From contig FOAY01000010.1 in NCBI GenBank assembly GCA_900109485.1, positions 27,271 through 91,270 of the forward strand: a stretch of DNA of 64,000 nt, read 5' to 3'. Both the position numbers and the translations under genes were made by a program. Below, piece after piece: positions 21,069 through 31,614 of the stretch. How positions within the stretch are numbered: position 1 is the stretch's first letter; the number at the start of each line of letters is the position of its first letter. The DNA comes from Kosakonia sacchari. Its GTDB lineage: Bacteria > Pseudomonadota > Gammaproteobacteria > Enterobacterales > Enterobacteriaceae. The notes under the pieces were generated by a model, which did not search any database, was not told where the DNA came from, and saw only the letters and a list, made by a program, of their open reading frames with translations.

Positions 21069-22022
21069 ATGTATACGAAGATTATTGGTACCGGCAGTTA
21101 TCTGCCTGAGCAGGTTCGAACAAACGCCGATTTAGAAACAATGGTGGAAACCTCTGACGAGTGGATTGTCAGCCGTACAGGGATCCGTGAGCGCCGTATT
21201 GCTTCGGCAAACGAAACTGTCTCAACCATGGGCTATGAAGCCGCTAAACGCGCGCTGGAAATGGCCGGCATCGATAACGATCAAATTGGCCTGATTATTG
21301 TGGCGACGACCTCTGCAACGCACGCTTTTCCGAGCGCGGCGTGCCAGATCCAGAATATGCTGGAAATAAAAGGTTGTCCTGCTTTCGACGTTGCCGCAGC
21401 ATGTGCAGGGTTTACCTACGCGCTGAGCATCGCCGATCAATATGTAAAATCCGGCGCGGTCAAACATGCGCTGGTGATTGGATCTGATGTGCTGGCGCGT
21501 ACATTAGATCCAAACGATCGCGGTACCATTATTCTGTTCGGCGATGGTGCAGGTGCGGTGGTATTGGGCGCTTCGGAAGAGCCGGGCATTATCTCAACCC
21601 ACATGCATGCTGACGGTAGCTACGGCGAACTGCTGACGCTGCCGAACCTCGATCGCGTGAATCCGGAAAACCCGACTTATTTAACGATGGCGGGCAACGA
21701 AGTATTTAAAGTTGCGGTGACGGAACTGGCGCGAATTGTTGATGAAACATTAGCCGCTAATAATCTTGAGCGAAGCTCGCTGGACTGGCTGGTGCCGCAT
21801 CAGGCTAACCTGCGTATCATCAGCGCCACGGCGAAAAAGCTTGGCATGGCGATGGATAACGTTGTGGTTACGCTGGATCGTCATGGCAACACCTCTGCGG
21901 CTTCTGTTCCCAGCGCACTGGATGAGGCGGTACGCGATGGGCGTATCAAACCTGGCCAGCTAATTCTGCTTGAAGCGTTCGGTGGCGGGTTTACCTGGGG
22001 TTCCGCGCTGGTTCGTTTCTAA
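21069..22022 (+). CDS. fabH: FabH, beta-ketoacyl-ACP synthase III
   Basis: A 317-residue condensing enzyme that starts fatty-acid synthesis from acetyl-CoA and malonyl-ACP. Catalytic Cys112 sits in [13 protein letters not shown], the His in VPHQANLRI and the Asn in RHGNTSAAS. It ends with the family-typical [13 protein letters not shown]. Cytoplasmic. Lies between plsX and fabD with short spacings (6 and 16 bases). Confidence 0.99.
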   Translation: MYTKIIGTGSYLPEQVRTNADLETMVETSDEWIVSRTGIRERRIASANETVSTMGYEAAKRALEMAGIDNDQIGLIIVATTSATHAFPSAACQIQNMLEIKGCPAFDVAAACAGFTYALSIADQYVKSGAVKHALVIGSDVLARTLDPNDRGTIILFGDGAGAVVLGASEEPGIISTHMHADGSYGELLTLPNLDRVNPENPTYLTMAGNEVFKVAVTELARIVDETLAANNLERSSLDWLVPHQANLRIISATAKKLGMAMDNVVVTLDRHGNTSAASVPSALDEAVRDGRIKPGQLILLEAFGGGFTWGSALVRF

Positions 22023-22038
22023 GTATAAGGATAAGAAG

Positions 22039-22968
22039 ATGACGCAATTTGCTTTTGTTTTTCCGGGGCAGGGTTCCCAGACCGTCGGTATGCTGGCGGA
22101 TATGGCGGCAGCTTACCCGGTCATTGAAGAAACGTTTGCCGAAGCCTCTGCGGCTCTGGGTTATGATCTCTGGGCGCTGGTGCAGCAAGGCCCGGCAGAA
22201 GAACTTAATAAAACATGGCAGACCCAGCCTGCGCTCCTGAGCGCATCTGTCGCGCTGTGGCGCGTGTGGCAGCAGCAGGGTGGCAAAACGCCGGTACTGA
22301 TGGCTGGGCATAGCCTTGGCGAATATTCCGCGCTGGTATGCGCCGGTGTTATCGCTTTTGCCGATGCTGTACGTCTGGTTGAGCTGCGCGGCAAATTCAT
22401 GCAGGAAGCCGTACCTGAAGGTACCGGCGCGATGTCAGCTATCATCGGTCTTGATGATGAGTCTATCGCGAAAGCGTGTGAAACTGCGGCTGAAGGCCAG
22501 ATTGTTTCGCCGGTGAACTATAATTCTCCGGGGCAGGTGGTTATCGCAGGCCATAAAGAGGCCGTTGAGCGTGCAGGCGCAGCCTGTAAAGCCGCTGGTG
22601 CTAAACGTGCGTTGCCGCTGCCTGTCAGCGTACCGTCTCACTGCGCACTGATGAAGCCGGCTGCCGAAAAACTGGCCGTTGAACTGAACGCTATTACATT
22701 TAATGCTCCGCAGATCCCGGTTATTAACAATGTGGATGTGAAGTGCGAAACGTCGCCGGAAGCTATTCGCAGTGCACTGGTGCGCCAGTTGTACAGCCCG
22801 GTGCAGTGGACGAAAAGCGTTGAATTTATGGCGTCTCAGGGCGTTGAGCACCTGTATGAGGTCGGCCCGGGTAAGGTTCTCACCGGCCTGACAAAACGTA
22901 TTGTTGACACACTGACAGCATCGGCTATCAATGAGCCGGCTGCGATGTCAGAAGCACTCGCGCAATAA
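22039..22968 (+). CDS. fabD: FabD, malonyl-CoA:ACP transacylase
   Basis: A 309-residue enzyme that loads malonate onto ACP. Nucleophile Ser92 is in GHSLGEYSAL, and the His lies in SVPSHCALM (about 201). QGSQTVGM at the N-terminus is characteristic. I chose ATG 22039 because it restores the usual MTQFAFVFPGQG start and has a purine-rich ribosome binding site. fabG follows after 11 bases. Confidence 0.99.
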   Translation: MTQFAFVFPGQGSQTVGMLADMAAAYPVIEETFAEASAALGYDLWALVQQGPAEELNKTWQTQPALLSASVALWRVWQQQGGKTPVLMAGHSLGEYSALVCAGVIAFADAVRLVELRGKFMQEAVPEGTGAMSAIIGLDDESIAKACETAAEGQIVSPVNYNSPGQVVIAGHKEAVERAGAACKAAGAKRALPLPVSVPSHCALMKPAAEKLAVELNAITFNAPQIPVINNVDVKCETSPEAIRSALVRQLYSPVQWTKSVEFMASQGVEHLYEVGPGKVLTGLTKRIVDTLTASAINEPAAMSEALAQ

Positions 22969-22979
22969 AGAGGAACACC

Positions 22980-23714
22980 ATGAGTTTTGAAGGAAAAGTC
23001 GCGCTGGTTACCGGTGCAAGCCGCGGAATTGGTCGTGCCATTGCTGAGACGTTAGCCGCTCGCGGCGCAAAAGTTATTGGTACCGCGACAAGCGAAAATG
23101 GCGCGCAGGCTATCAGTGATTATTTAGGTGCGAAGGGTAAAGGTCTGTTGCTGAACGTGACCGATGCCGCATCTATTGAATCGGTTCTGGAGAACATTCG
23201 CGCTGAGTTTGGCGAGGTTGATATTCTGGTTAATAATGCCGGAATCACTCGTGATAACTTGCTGATGCGCATGAAAGATGATGAGTGGAGCGATATTCTC
23301 GACACTAACCTTTCATCTGTTTTCCGTCTGTCAAAAGCGGTAATGCGGGCTATGATGAAAAAGCGTCATGGGCGTATTATCACTATCGGTTCTGTGGTTG
23401 GTACCATGGGAAATGCTGGTCAGGCCAACTACGCTGCGGCGAAAGCGGGTCTTATCGGTTTCAGTAAATCGCTGGCGCGTGAAGTTGCGTCCCGCGGTAT
23501 TACGGTGAACGTTGTTGCTCCGGGCTTTATTGAAACGGACATGACGCGTGCGCTCTCTGACGATCAGCGTGCGGGTATCCTGGCGCAAGTTCCTGCGGGT
23601 CGCCTTGGCGGCGCTCAGGAAATCGCCAATGCGGTTGCATTTTTAGCCTCTGACGAGGCGGGTTACATCACAGGTGAAACTCTGCACGTCAACGGTGGAA
23701 TGTATATGGTCTAA
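22980..23714 (+). CDS. fabG: FabG, 3-oxoacyl-ACP reductase
   Basis: A 244-residue NADPH-dependent short-chain dehydrogenase. The nucleotide motif TGASRGIGRA is at 11-20, and the catalytic residues are Ser138, Tyr151 and Lys155 (NYAAAKAGL). It reduces beta-ketoacyl-ACP in each elongation cycle. Ends GETLHVNGGMYMV. Length identical to E. coli. A 154-bp gap with the acpP promoter follows. Confidence 0.99.
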   Translation: MSFEGKVALVTGASRGIGRAIAETLAARGAKVIGTATSENGAQAISDYLGAKGKGLLLNVTDAASIESVLENIRAEFGEVDILVNNAGITRDNLLMRMKDDEWSDILDTNLSSVFRLSKAVMRAMMKKRHGRIITIGSVVGTMGNAGQANYAAAKAGLIGFSKSLAREVASRGITVNVVAPGFIETDMTRALSDDQRAGILAQVPAGRLGGAQEIANAVAFLASDEAGYITGETLHVNGGMYMV

Positions 23715-23795
23715 CCACGATTAAAATCATTTGCGTTATGAGGGCGAAAGGCCTCAAAATAGCGTAAAATCGTGGTAAGAACTGCCGGGATTTAG

Positions 23796-23823
23796 TTGCA
23801 AATTTTTCAACATTTTATACACT
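23796..23823 (+). promoter_or_regulatory. Candidate acpP promoter
   Basis: TTGCAA (23796-23801) and TACACT (23818-23823) are spaced by 16 bases in the AT-rich gap before acpP. This fits a sigma-70 promoter, and acpP is known to have its own strong promoter in E. coli. Matching by eye only. Confidence 0.5.
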
Positions 23824-23868
23824 ACGAAAACCATCGCGAAAGCGAGTTTTGATAGGAAATTTAAGAGT

Positions 23869-24105
23869 ATGAGCACTATCGAAGAACGCGTTAAGAAAAT
23901 TATCGGCGAACAACTGGGCGTTAAGCAGGAAGAAGTTACCAACAATGCTTCCTTCGTTGAGGACCTGGGCGCTGATTCTCTTGACACCGTTGAGCTGGTA
24001 ATGGCTCTGGAAGAAGAGTTTGATACTGAGATTCCGGACGAAGAAGCTGAGAAAATCACCACCGTTCAGGCTGCCATTGATTACATCAACGGTCACCAGG
24101 CGTAA
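23869..24105 (+). CDS. acpP: Acyl carrier protein
   Basis: A 78-residue acidic carrier protein. The phosphopantetheine attachment Ser is in [12 protein letters not shown] (Ser37 counting Met). It is essentially identical to E. coli ACP, ending [11 protein letters not shown]. It carries acyl chains for fatty-acid, lipid A and lipoate synthesis. Flanked by its own promoter region and a terminator-like hairpin. Confidence 0.99.
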
Positions 24106-24116
24106 GTGAACATCTC

Positions 24117-24144
24117 CAGGCGGTCACTCGACCGCCTGAGTTTT
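24117..24144 (+). terminator. Terminator/attenuator between acpP and fabF
   Basis: Stem CAGGCGGT (24117-24124) pairs with ACCGCCTG (24131-24138), followed by AGTTTT. The T-run is short, so part of the acpP transcription probably reads into fabF. That would match the higher demand for ACP. Confidence 0.8.
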
Positions 24145-24150
24145 ATCTAG

Positions 24151-25437
<1,287 letters not shown>

Positions 25438-25453
25438 TCATCTTCGCTGTTTT

Positions 25454-25479
25454 AAAGGCCCGCTTGTCGGGCCTTTTCT
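25454..25479 (+). terminator. Terminator after fabF
   Basis: AAAGGCCCG (25454-25462) pairs with CGGGCCTTTT (25468-25477) around a CTTGT loop. It ends the acpP-fabF transcript before the pabC operon. Confidence 0.88.
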
Positions 25480-25552
25480 ATTCAGCTTTCTCCCCCTTGT
25501 TCTCTGCTTTCCATCCTGCCAAACTGTCCGGCTACACGCTTAAGGAGCCTCT

Positions 25553-26368
25553 ATGTTCTTGATTAATGGCACAGAGCAACGACAGCTTGCGGCCAGTGAC
25601 CGGGCCATACAGTTTGGTGACGGCTGCTTTACTACCGCGCGTATCCTTGCCGGGCAAATCCAGTTTGCGCCCGCGCATATACAGCGCTTGCGTCTGGCAT
25701 GTGAACGGCTATTTATTCCTTTTCATGACTGGGATCTGCTGGCGCAGGAGATGGCATCGCTGGCGCAAGGAAAAGCTGACGGCGTGGTTAAAGTGATCCT
25801 CAGTCGCGGTGGCGGAGGTCGCGGCTACAGCGCGGCGAACTGCGATTTACCGACGCGTATTCTTTCTGTTTCAGCCCGGCCCGAGCACTACGCACGCTGG
25901 CAGCGGGAAGGCGTTACGTTGGCGCTGAGCGAGGTATGCCTCGGGCGTAATCCGATACTCGCGGGGATCAAACATCTTAACCGTCTGGAGCAGGTGTTAA
26001 TCCGCGCCGGGCTGGAGCAGACCGGTGCTGATGAAGCGCTGGTGCTGGACAGCGACGGCTGGATCACCGAATGCTGTGCGGCCAATATTTTCTGGCGGCA
26101 AGGGCAGGAGGTTTTCACGCCGCGCCTCGACTACGCCGGAGTGGATGGCATCATGCGACAATATTGTATGCGACAACTTGCATCTTCCGGTTTTCGCGTT
26201 GTCGAAGTGAATGCCCGCCAGCAAGCGCTGGCGCAGGCCGAGGAAGTGGTTATTTGTAATGCGTTGATGCCAGTCGTCCCCGTTCGCCAATGGGGAGAGC
26301 TGCGCTGGTCAGCGCGTGATTTGTACCAATTTTTAGCCCCACTGTGTGAGCAGATAAATCAGTCATGA
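25553..26368 (+). CDS. pabC: PabC, aminodeoxychorismate lyase
   Basis: A 271-residue PLP enzyme of the class IV aminotransferase fold. It converts 4-amino-4-deoxychorismate to p-aminobenzoate and pyruvate for folate. The PLP Lys is expected at 140 in [27 protein letters not shown] and [14 protein letters not shown] are family motifs. The ATG at 25553 follows a good AAGGAG. Its end overlaps the mltG start by 4 bases (ATGA), starting a run of overlapping genes. Confidence 0.97.
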   Translation: MFLINGTEQRQLAASDRAIQFGDGCFTTARILAGQIQFAPAHIQRLRLACERLFIPFHDWDLLAQEMASLAQGKADGVVKVILSRGGGGRGYSAANCDLPTRILSVSARPEHYARWQREGVTLALSEVCLGRNPILAGIKHLNRLEQVLIRAGLEQTGADEALVLDSDGWITECCAANIFWRQGQEVFTPRLDYAGVDGIMRQYCMRQLASSGFRVVEVNARQQALAQAEEVVICNALMPVVPVRQWGELRWSARDLYQFLAPLCEQINQS

Positions 26369-27387
26369 AGAAAATGTTACGCGTTGTTCTCCTGCTGCTG
26401 GCGGTATTAGTGATTGCGGCAGGAGCCGGAGTCTGGAAGGTTCGTCAACTGGCGGATTCCACAATCCTTACTAAAGATGAAACCATTTTTACCCTGCCAG
26501 CCGGAACCGGCCGGGTGGCGCTGGGTGAATTGCTGTACCAGGAAAAAGTCATCAATCGTCCGCGTGTTTTCCAGTGGTTATTACGCCTGGAGCCGGATTT
26601 GTCGCACTTCAAAGCGGGAACCTACCGTTTTACGGCGGGCATGACCGTCCGCGAAATGCTGCAATTACTGGCCAGCGGCAAAGAAGCGCAATTTCCGCTG
26701 CGTCTGGTGGAGGGAATGCGCCTGAGCGATTATCTGAAGCAGCTACGTGATGCGCCATACCTGAAGCACACGCTGAAAGATGATGATTATGCTACTGTCG
26801 CGCAGGCGCTGAAGCTGGAGCACCCAAACTGGGTGGAAGGCTGGTTCTGGCCGGATACCTGGATGTATACCGCAAACACAACGGATGTCGCACTGCTCAA
26901 GCGCGCGCACCAGAAAATGGCGCGAGCCGTTGAACAGGCCTGGGAAGGGCGCATGGACGGCCTGCCGTACAAGGATCAGAACCAGTTAGTGACCATGGCG
27001 TCCATCATCGAAAAAGAGACGGCTGTGGCCAGCGAGCGCGATCGGGTGGCCTCGGTCTTTATTAACCGCTTACGCGTCGGGATGCGCCTGCAAACCGATC
27101 CGACGGTGATCTACGGGATGGGCGCGCGTTATAATGGTAAGCTGTCGCGCGCCGATCTGGAGACGCCGACGGATTACAACACCTATGTGATTAGCGGCTT
27201 GCCGCCAGGGCCGATTGCCACGCCAGGTGAAGCCTCGCTGAAAGCGGCAGCGCATCCGGCGAAGACGCCGTACCTCTATTTTGTGGCTGACGGGAAGGGC
27301 GGACACACATTTAATACCAACCTCGCCAGCCATAACCGGTCAGTGCAGGACTATCTGAAAGTGCTAAAGGAAAAAAATGAGCAGTAA
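26365..27387 (+). CDS. mltG: MltG, endolytic murein transglycosylase
   Basis: A 340-residue inner-membrane enzyme. One N-terminal transmembrane helix (about 4-22, [20 protein letters not shown]), a LysM-like subdomain (about 40-110), then the YceG catalytic domain with Glu218 in ASIIEKETA. It cleaves nascent glycan strands and acts as a terminase. Overlaps pabC by 4 and tmk by 11 bases, so translation is coupled. Confidence 0.97.
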   Translation: MKKMLRVVLLLLAVLVIAAGAGVWKVRQLADSTILTKDETIFTLPAGTGRVALGELLYQEKVINRPRVFQWLLRLEPDLSHFKAGTYRFTAGMTVREMLQLLASGKEAQFPLRLVEGMRLSDYLKQLRDAPYLKHTLKDDDYATVAQALKLEHPNWVEGWFWPDTWMYTANTTDVALLKRAHQKMARAVEQAWEGRMDGLPYKDQNQLVTMASIIEKETAVASERDRVASVFINRLRVGMRLQTDPTVIYGMGARYNGKLSRADLETPTDYNTYVISGLPPGPIATPGEASLKAAAHPAKTPYLYFVADGKGGHTFNTNLASHNRSVQDYLKVLKEKNEQ

Positions 27388-28018
27388 ATACATCGTTATT
27401 GAAGGGCTGGAAGGCGCCGGTAAAACGACGGCACGCGATGTCGTCGTCGAAACGCTGAAAGAACTGGGCGTCAGCGAGATGATATTTACCCGCGAGCCGG
27501 GCGGTACGTTGCTGGCGGAGAAGCTGCGTAGTCTGGTGCTGGATATCCGTTCCGTTGGTGACGAAGTAATTTCTGATAAAGCCGAAGTTCTGATGTTTTA
27601 TGCTGCTCGAGTTCAACTGGTGGAAACGGTGATCAAGCCGGCGTTGGCGCGCGGTTGCTGGGTCATCGGCGATCGGCACGATCTCTCCACTCAGGCCTAC
27701 CAGGGCGGCGGTCGTGGTATTGATCAAGGCATGCTGGCGACATTGCGCGATGCCGTGCTGGGCGACTTTCGCCCGGATTTAACCCTGTACCTCGATGTCA
27801 CCCCTGAAGTTGGCCTGAAACGCGCCCGTGCGCGCGGCGAGCTGGATCGCATTGAGCAGGAGTCGTTGGATTTCTTCAATCGCACCCGTGCGCGTTACCT
27901 TGAGCTGGCTGCGCAGGATGCCTCTATTCGCACGGTGGATGCCACGCAACCGCTGGATGATGTTGTGCGCGCTATCCGTCAGACAGTTACCGCATGGGTG
28001 CAGGAGCAGGGCGCATGA
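27377..28018 (+). CDS. tmk: Thymidylate kinase
   Basis: A 213-residue dTMP kinase. P-loop GLEGAGKTT at 10-18, the DRX motif in [16 protein letters not shown], and the LID region [10 protein letters not shown] of the E. coli type. It makes dTDP for DNA synthesis. Embedded in the operon, overlapping mltG upstream and holB downstream (ATGA, 4 bases). Confidence 0.98.
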   Translation: MSSKYIVIEGLEGAGKTTARDVVVETLKELGVSEMIFTREPGGTLLAEKLRSLVLDIRSVGDEVISDKAEVLMFYAARVQLVETVIKPALARGCWVIGDRHDLSTQAYQGGGRGIDQGMLATLRDAVLGDFRPDLTLYLDVTPEVGLKRARARGELDRIEQESLDFFNRTRARYLELAAQDASIRTVDATQPLDDVVRAIRQTVTAWVQEQGA

Positions 28019-29019
28019 AATGGTATCCGTGGCTGCGACCGGACTTTGAACAACTGGTCGCCAGTTATCAAAGCGGACGCGGGCACCACGCGTTACTTGT
28101 TCACGCGCTGCCAGGTATGGGGGAAGACGCGCTGATCTATGCGCTCAGCCGTTTTCTGCTGTGTCAAACGCCGGAAGGGCACAAAAGCTGCGGCCACTGT
28201 CGCGGCTGTCAGTTAATGCAGGCCGGAACCCACCCGGATTACTACCTACTGGCGCAGGAAAAAGGCAAAACGACGTTGGGCATTGATGCGGTGCGTGAAG
28301 TGAGTGAAAAACTCTACGAGCATGCACGTCTTGGCGGGGCGAAAGTGGTCTGGATTCAGGACGCCGCGTTATTAACCGATGCTGCCGCCAATGCATTACT
28401 GAAAACGCTGGAGGAGCCACCGGCTCAGACGTGGTTCTTTCTTGCCTGCCGGGAACCCGCGCGGTTACTGGCGACGTTGCGCAGCCGCTGTCGCTTGCAT
28501 CACCTTGCGCCACCGGCGGAAAGTTATGCCAGCGCATGGCTTAGTCGGGAAGTGACAACGTCACAAGAGGCTATTCTCAGCGCGCTGCGTTTGTGCGCCG
28601 GCTCGCCAGGCGCGGCTGAAGCGCTGTTGCAGGAAGAACACTGGGCGCAGCGTCAGGCGCTCTGTCAGGCGGTTGAAAACGCGCTGAATAGTGGTGACTG
28701 GTTCGCCATGCTGGCGGCGCTTAACCACGATCGGGTGGCTGAACGTTTGCAATGGGTCTGTGCGCTATTCCTTGATGCTCTGAAAGTACAGCAGGGGGCG
28801 ACGTTGCTGACCAACGTTGATGTGCCGGACCTGGTACACAACCTTGCCCGTCAGTTACGCAGTGAGACATTACATGCTCTGCTGCATGCCGTATTTACTT
28901 GCCGTGAGCAGTTGCTGAATGTCGTGGGAGTGAACCGCGAACTGCTGCTTACCGATCTTTTATTAACACTGGAACGGTACCTGCAACCAGGCGCTACGCT
29001 TCCGGTATCCCACCTTTAA
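28015..29019 (+). CDS. holB: DNA polymerase III delta-prime subunit
   Basis: A 334-residue clamp-loader subunit. It begins [18 protein letters not shown]. The zinc module [10 protein letters not shown] lies near residues 60-70, and the SRC motif appears as [10 protein letters not shown]. Its P-loop is degenerate, as in the family, so it is a structural rather than ATP-hydrolysing subunit. I chose ATG 28015, overlapping the tmk stop, because it restores the E. coli start. The C-terminal third (about 200-310) is more divergent than the rest. Confidence 0.97.
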   Translation: MKWYPWLRPDFEQLVASYQSGRGHHALLVHALPGMGEDALIYALSRFLLCQTPEGHKSCGHCRGCQLMQAGTHPDYYLLAQEKGKTTLGIDAVREVSEKLYEHARLGGAKVVWIQDAALLTDAAANALLKTLEEPPAQTWFFLACREPARLLATLRSRCRLHHLAPPAESYASAWLSREVTTSQEAILSALRLCAGSPGAAEALLQEEHWAQRQALCQAVENALNSGDWFAMLAALNHDRVAERLQWVCALFLDALKVQQGATLLTNVDVPDLVHNLARQLRSETLHALLHAVFTCREQLLNVVGVNRELLLTDLLLTLERYLQPGATLPVSHL

Positions 29020-29029
29020 GAGAGACATT

Positions 29030-29824
29030 ATGTTTTTAGTCGACTCGCACTGCCATCTTGATGGTCTGGATTACGCATCTTTGCATAAAGATGTTGATGA
29101 CGTACTGGCGAAAGCCGCCGCGCGCGATGTGAAGTTTTGCCTGGCCGTCGCCACCACGCTGCCCGGATATCGCAGCATGCGCGAGCTGGTGGGCGAACGC
29201 AATAATGTGGTGTTCTCCTGCGGCGTCCATCCGCTGAATCAGGATGAAGAGTATGACGTAGCGGCGCTGCGTCAGTTAGCAGCGGAAGAGGGCGTTGTGG
29301 CAATGGGTGAGACCGGGCTGGACTATTTCTATACCCCGGAAACCAAAGCGCAGCAGCAGACCTCATTTCGCAACCATATCCGCATCGGACGCGAACTGAA
29401 TAAACCGGTTATCGTGCATACACGCGATGCCCGCGCCGACACGCTGTCGATTTTACAAGAAGAGCAGGTTCAGGATTGCGGCGGTGTACTACACTGCTTT
29501 ACTGAGGATCGTGAAACGGCAGGCAATCTGCTGGATATGGGGTTTTATATCTCTTTCTCCGGCATTGTTACTTTCCGTAATGCGGAACAACTACGCGATG
29601 CAGCACGCTATGTGCCGCTGGATCGGTTGCTGGTCGAGACCGATTCACCGTATCTCGCGCCGGTACCGCACCGCGGTAAAGAGAACCAGCCTGCAATGAC
29701 ACGCGATGTGGCAGAGTATATGGCAGTTCTGAAAGGGGTTTCCATTGAGGAACTCGCACAGCAGACCACGCAAAACTTTGCCCGCCTGTTCCATATCGAT
29801 CCCGCCAGATTGCAATCTGTCTGA
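29030..29824 (+). CDS. ycfH: YcfH, TatD-family metal-dependent hydrolase
   Basis: A 264-residue TIM-barrel hydrolase of the TatD DNase family. Metal ligands are visible in VDSHCHLDG, GETGLDY, VIVHTRDA and HCFTED, with the final Asp in ETDSPYLAP. The physiological substrate is uncertain; relatives are 3'-5' DNases. Last gene of the pabC-mltG-tmk-holB-ycfH run, 10 bases after holB. Confidence 0.95.
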   Translation: MFLVDSHCHLDGLDYASLHKDVDDVLAKAAARDVKFCLAVATTLPGYRSMRELVGERNNVVFSCGVHPLNQDEEYDVAALRQLAAEEGVVAMGETGLDYFYTPETKAQQQTSFRNHIRIGRELNKPVIVHTRDARADTLSILQEEQVQDCGGVLHCFTEDRETAGNLLDMGFYISFSGIVTFRNAEQLRDAARYVPLDRLLVETDSPYLAPVPHRGKENQPAMTRDVAEYMAVLKGVSIEELAQQTTQNFARLFHIDPARLQSV

Positions 29825-30123
29825 AATGTCAGCTTATTTTAGTACTCGTAATTAATAAACGATCAGAGTAAAGTTCACCGCCATAAAAAAGGCGGTGATG
29901 GTCGTTTTTCATACGCCAGTCAGCGCCTTTTGTAAATTTGTGTGAGTTTTAAGGCGACCGCTAGCTGAAACGTGATAGCCGTCAAACAAAGCTGAAACGA
30001 TTTATTTTACTCTGTGTAATAAATAAAGGGCGCTTAGATGCCCTTCCCAAGGCGCGGTTCTCCCCCCGTGCCAACGCGTGAAAGCGCAACAAAAAGCACT
30101 AATACTCAGGAGCACTCTCAATT
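29825..30123 (+). promoter_or_regulatory. ptsG regulatory region (CRP, Mlc, promoter)
   Basis: This 299-bp gap is conserved with the E. coli ptsG upstream region. A CRP-like site CGTGATAGCCGTCAAA is at 29971-29986. An Mlc-like operator with TTATTTT and AATAAATAAA flanks lies at about 30001-30027, and a second Mlc-like stretch (TTATTTTAGTACTCGTAAT) at about 29833-29851. Together they imply cAMP-CRP activation and glucose-relieved Mlc repression, as known for E. coli ptsG. Confidence 0.82.
30096..30115 (+). promoter_or_regulatory. SgrS small-RNA pairing site in the ptsG leader
   Basis: GCACTAATACTCAGGAGCAC overlaps the ptsG ribosome binding site (CAGGAG). In E. coli, SgrS pairs with this segment under sugar-phosphate stress and triggers Hfq/RNase E-dependent decay. 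From memory of SgrS (GACUGAGUAUUGGUGU), the site here keeps AAUACUCAG intact and could pair slightly further 5' than the E. coli target. Confidence 0.8.
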
Positions 30124-31557
30124 ATGTTTAAGAATGCATTTGCTAACCTGCAGAAGGTCGGTAAATCGCTGATGCTGCCAGTATCCGTACTGCCTATCGC
30201 AGGTATCCTGCTGGGCGTCGGTTCTGCAAACTTCAGCTGGCTGCCAGAAGTGGTATCTCATGTTATGGCCGAAGCGGGCGGTTCCGTTTTTGCCAACATG
30301 CCGCTGATTTTCGCTATCGGTGTTGCGCTTGGCTTCACCAATAACGATGGCGTTTCTGCTCTGGCTTCGGTTGTTGCCTACGGCATCATGGTGAAAACCA
30401 TGGCTGTGGTTGCACCTCTGGTTCTGCATTTACCTGCTGAAGAGATCGCTGCAAAACACCTGGCGGATACCGGTGTGCTCGGCGGGATCATCTCCGGTGC
30501 GATTGCCGCATACATGTTTAACCGCTTCTACCGTATCAAGCTGCCTGAGTATCTGGGCTTCTTCGCGGGTAAACGCTTTGTACCGATTATTTCTGGCCTT
30601 GCAGCAATTATCACCGGCGTGATCCTCTCCTTCATTTGGCCGCCGATTGGTTCCGCGATCCAGACATTCTCTCAATGGGCTGCTTACCAGAACCCGGTTG
30701 TTGCATTCGGTATCTACGGCTTCATTGAACGCTGCCTGGTACCGTTCGGCCTGCACCACATCTGGAACGTACCTTTCCAGATGCAGATTGGTGAATTCAC
30801 CAACGCTGCTGGCCAGGTATTCCACGGTGATATTCCGCGTTACATGGCAGGCGACCCGACTGCGGGCAAACTGTCTGGCGGCTTCCTGTTCAAAATGTAC
30901 GGTCTGCCGGCTGCTGCTATTGCTATCTGGCACTCTGCTAAACCGGAAAACCGCGCGAAAGTGGGCGGTATCATGATCTCCGCAGCGCTGACCTCGTTCC
31001 TGACCGGTATCACCGAGCCGATCGAGTTCTCCTTCATGTTCGTTGCGCCGATCCTGTACGTTATCCACGCCATTCTGGCGGGTCTGGCATTCCCGATCTG
31101 TATCCTGCTGGGTATGCGTGACGGTACGTCGTTCTCTCACGGTCTGATCGACTTCATCGTACTGAGCGGCAACAGCAGCAAACTGTGGCTGTTCCCGATC
31201 GTCGGTGCTTGCTATGCCGTGATTTACTACACCGTGTTCCGCGTGCTGATCAAAGCGCTTGATCTGAAAACGCCGGGTCGTGAAGACGCAACCGAAGATA
31301 CCAAAGCAGGTGTAAGCAGTGAGATGGCTCCGGCTCTGGTTGCAGCATTTGGCGGTAAAGAAAACATCACCAACCTGGATGCGTGCATCACGCGTCTGCG
31401 TGTCAGCGTCGCTGACGTAGCGAAAGTGGATCAGGCTGGCCTGAAGAAACTGGGCGCTGCAGGTGTGGTAGTCGCTGGTTCCGGCGTTCAGGCAATTTTC
31501 GGTACGAAATCCGATAACCTGAAAACCGAAATGGATGACTATATCCGCGCTAACTAA
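30124..31557 (+). CDS. ptsG: PTS glucose transporter EIICB(Glc)
   Basis: A 477-residue membrane permease. The EIIC domain (about 1-385) has some ten hydrophobic segments and the GITEPIEF signature. A linker ([11 protein letters not shown]) leads to EIIB with phospho-Cys421 in [11 protein letters not shown]. It imports and phosphorylates glucose, with phosphate coming from EIIA(Glc), and its activity sets catabolite repression. Nearly identical to E. coli. Terminator downstream. Confidence 0.99.
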   Translation: MFKNAFANLQKVGKSLMLPVSVLPIAGILLGVGSANFSWLPEVVSHVMAEAGGSVFANMPLIFAIGVALGFTNNDGVSALASVVAYGIMVKTMAVVAPLVLHLPAEEIAAKHLADTGVLGGIISGAIAAYMFNRFYRIKLPEYLGFFAGKRFVPIISGLAAIITGVILSFIWPPIGSAIQTFSQWAAYQNPVVAFGIYGFIERCLVPFGLHHIWNVPFQMQIGEFTNAAGQVFHGDIPRYMAGDPTAGKLSGGFLFKMYGLPAAAIAIWHSAKPENRAKVGGIMISAALTSFLTGITEPIEFSFMFVAPILYVIHAILAGLAFPICILLGMRDGTSFSHGLIDFIVLSGNSSKLWLFPIVGACYAVIYYTVFRVLIKALDLKTPGREDATEDTKAGVSSEMAPALVAAFGGKENITNLDACITRLRVSVADVAKVDQAGLKKLGAAGVVVAGSGVQAIFGTKSDNLKTEMDDYIRAN

Positions 31558-31577
31558 GCCGTAGTCTGGGGAGACTG

Positions 31578-31603
31578 AGGGAGCCTGCTGGCTCCCTTTT
31601 TTA
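31578..31603 (+). terminator. Terminator after ptsG
   Basis: AGGGAGCC (31578-31585) and GGCTCCCT (31590-31597) form the stem, followed by TTTTTT. It lies between the convergent ptsG and fhuE genes. Confidence 0.9.
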
Positions 31604-31614
31604 TTGCTCTGCTA

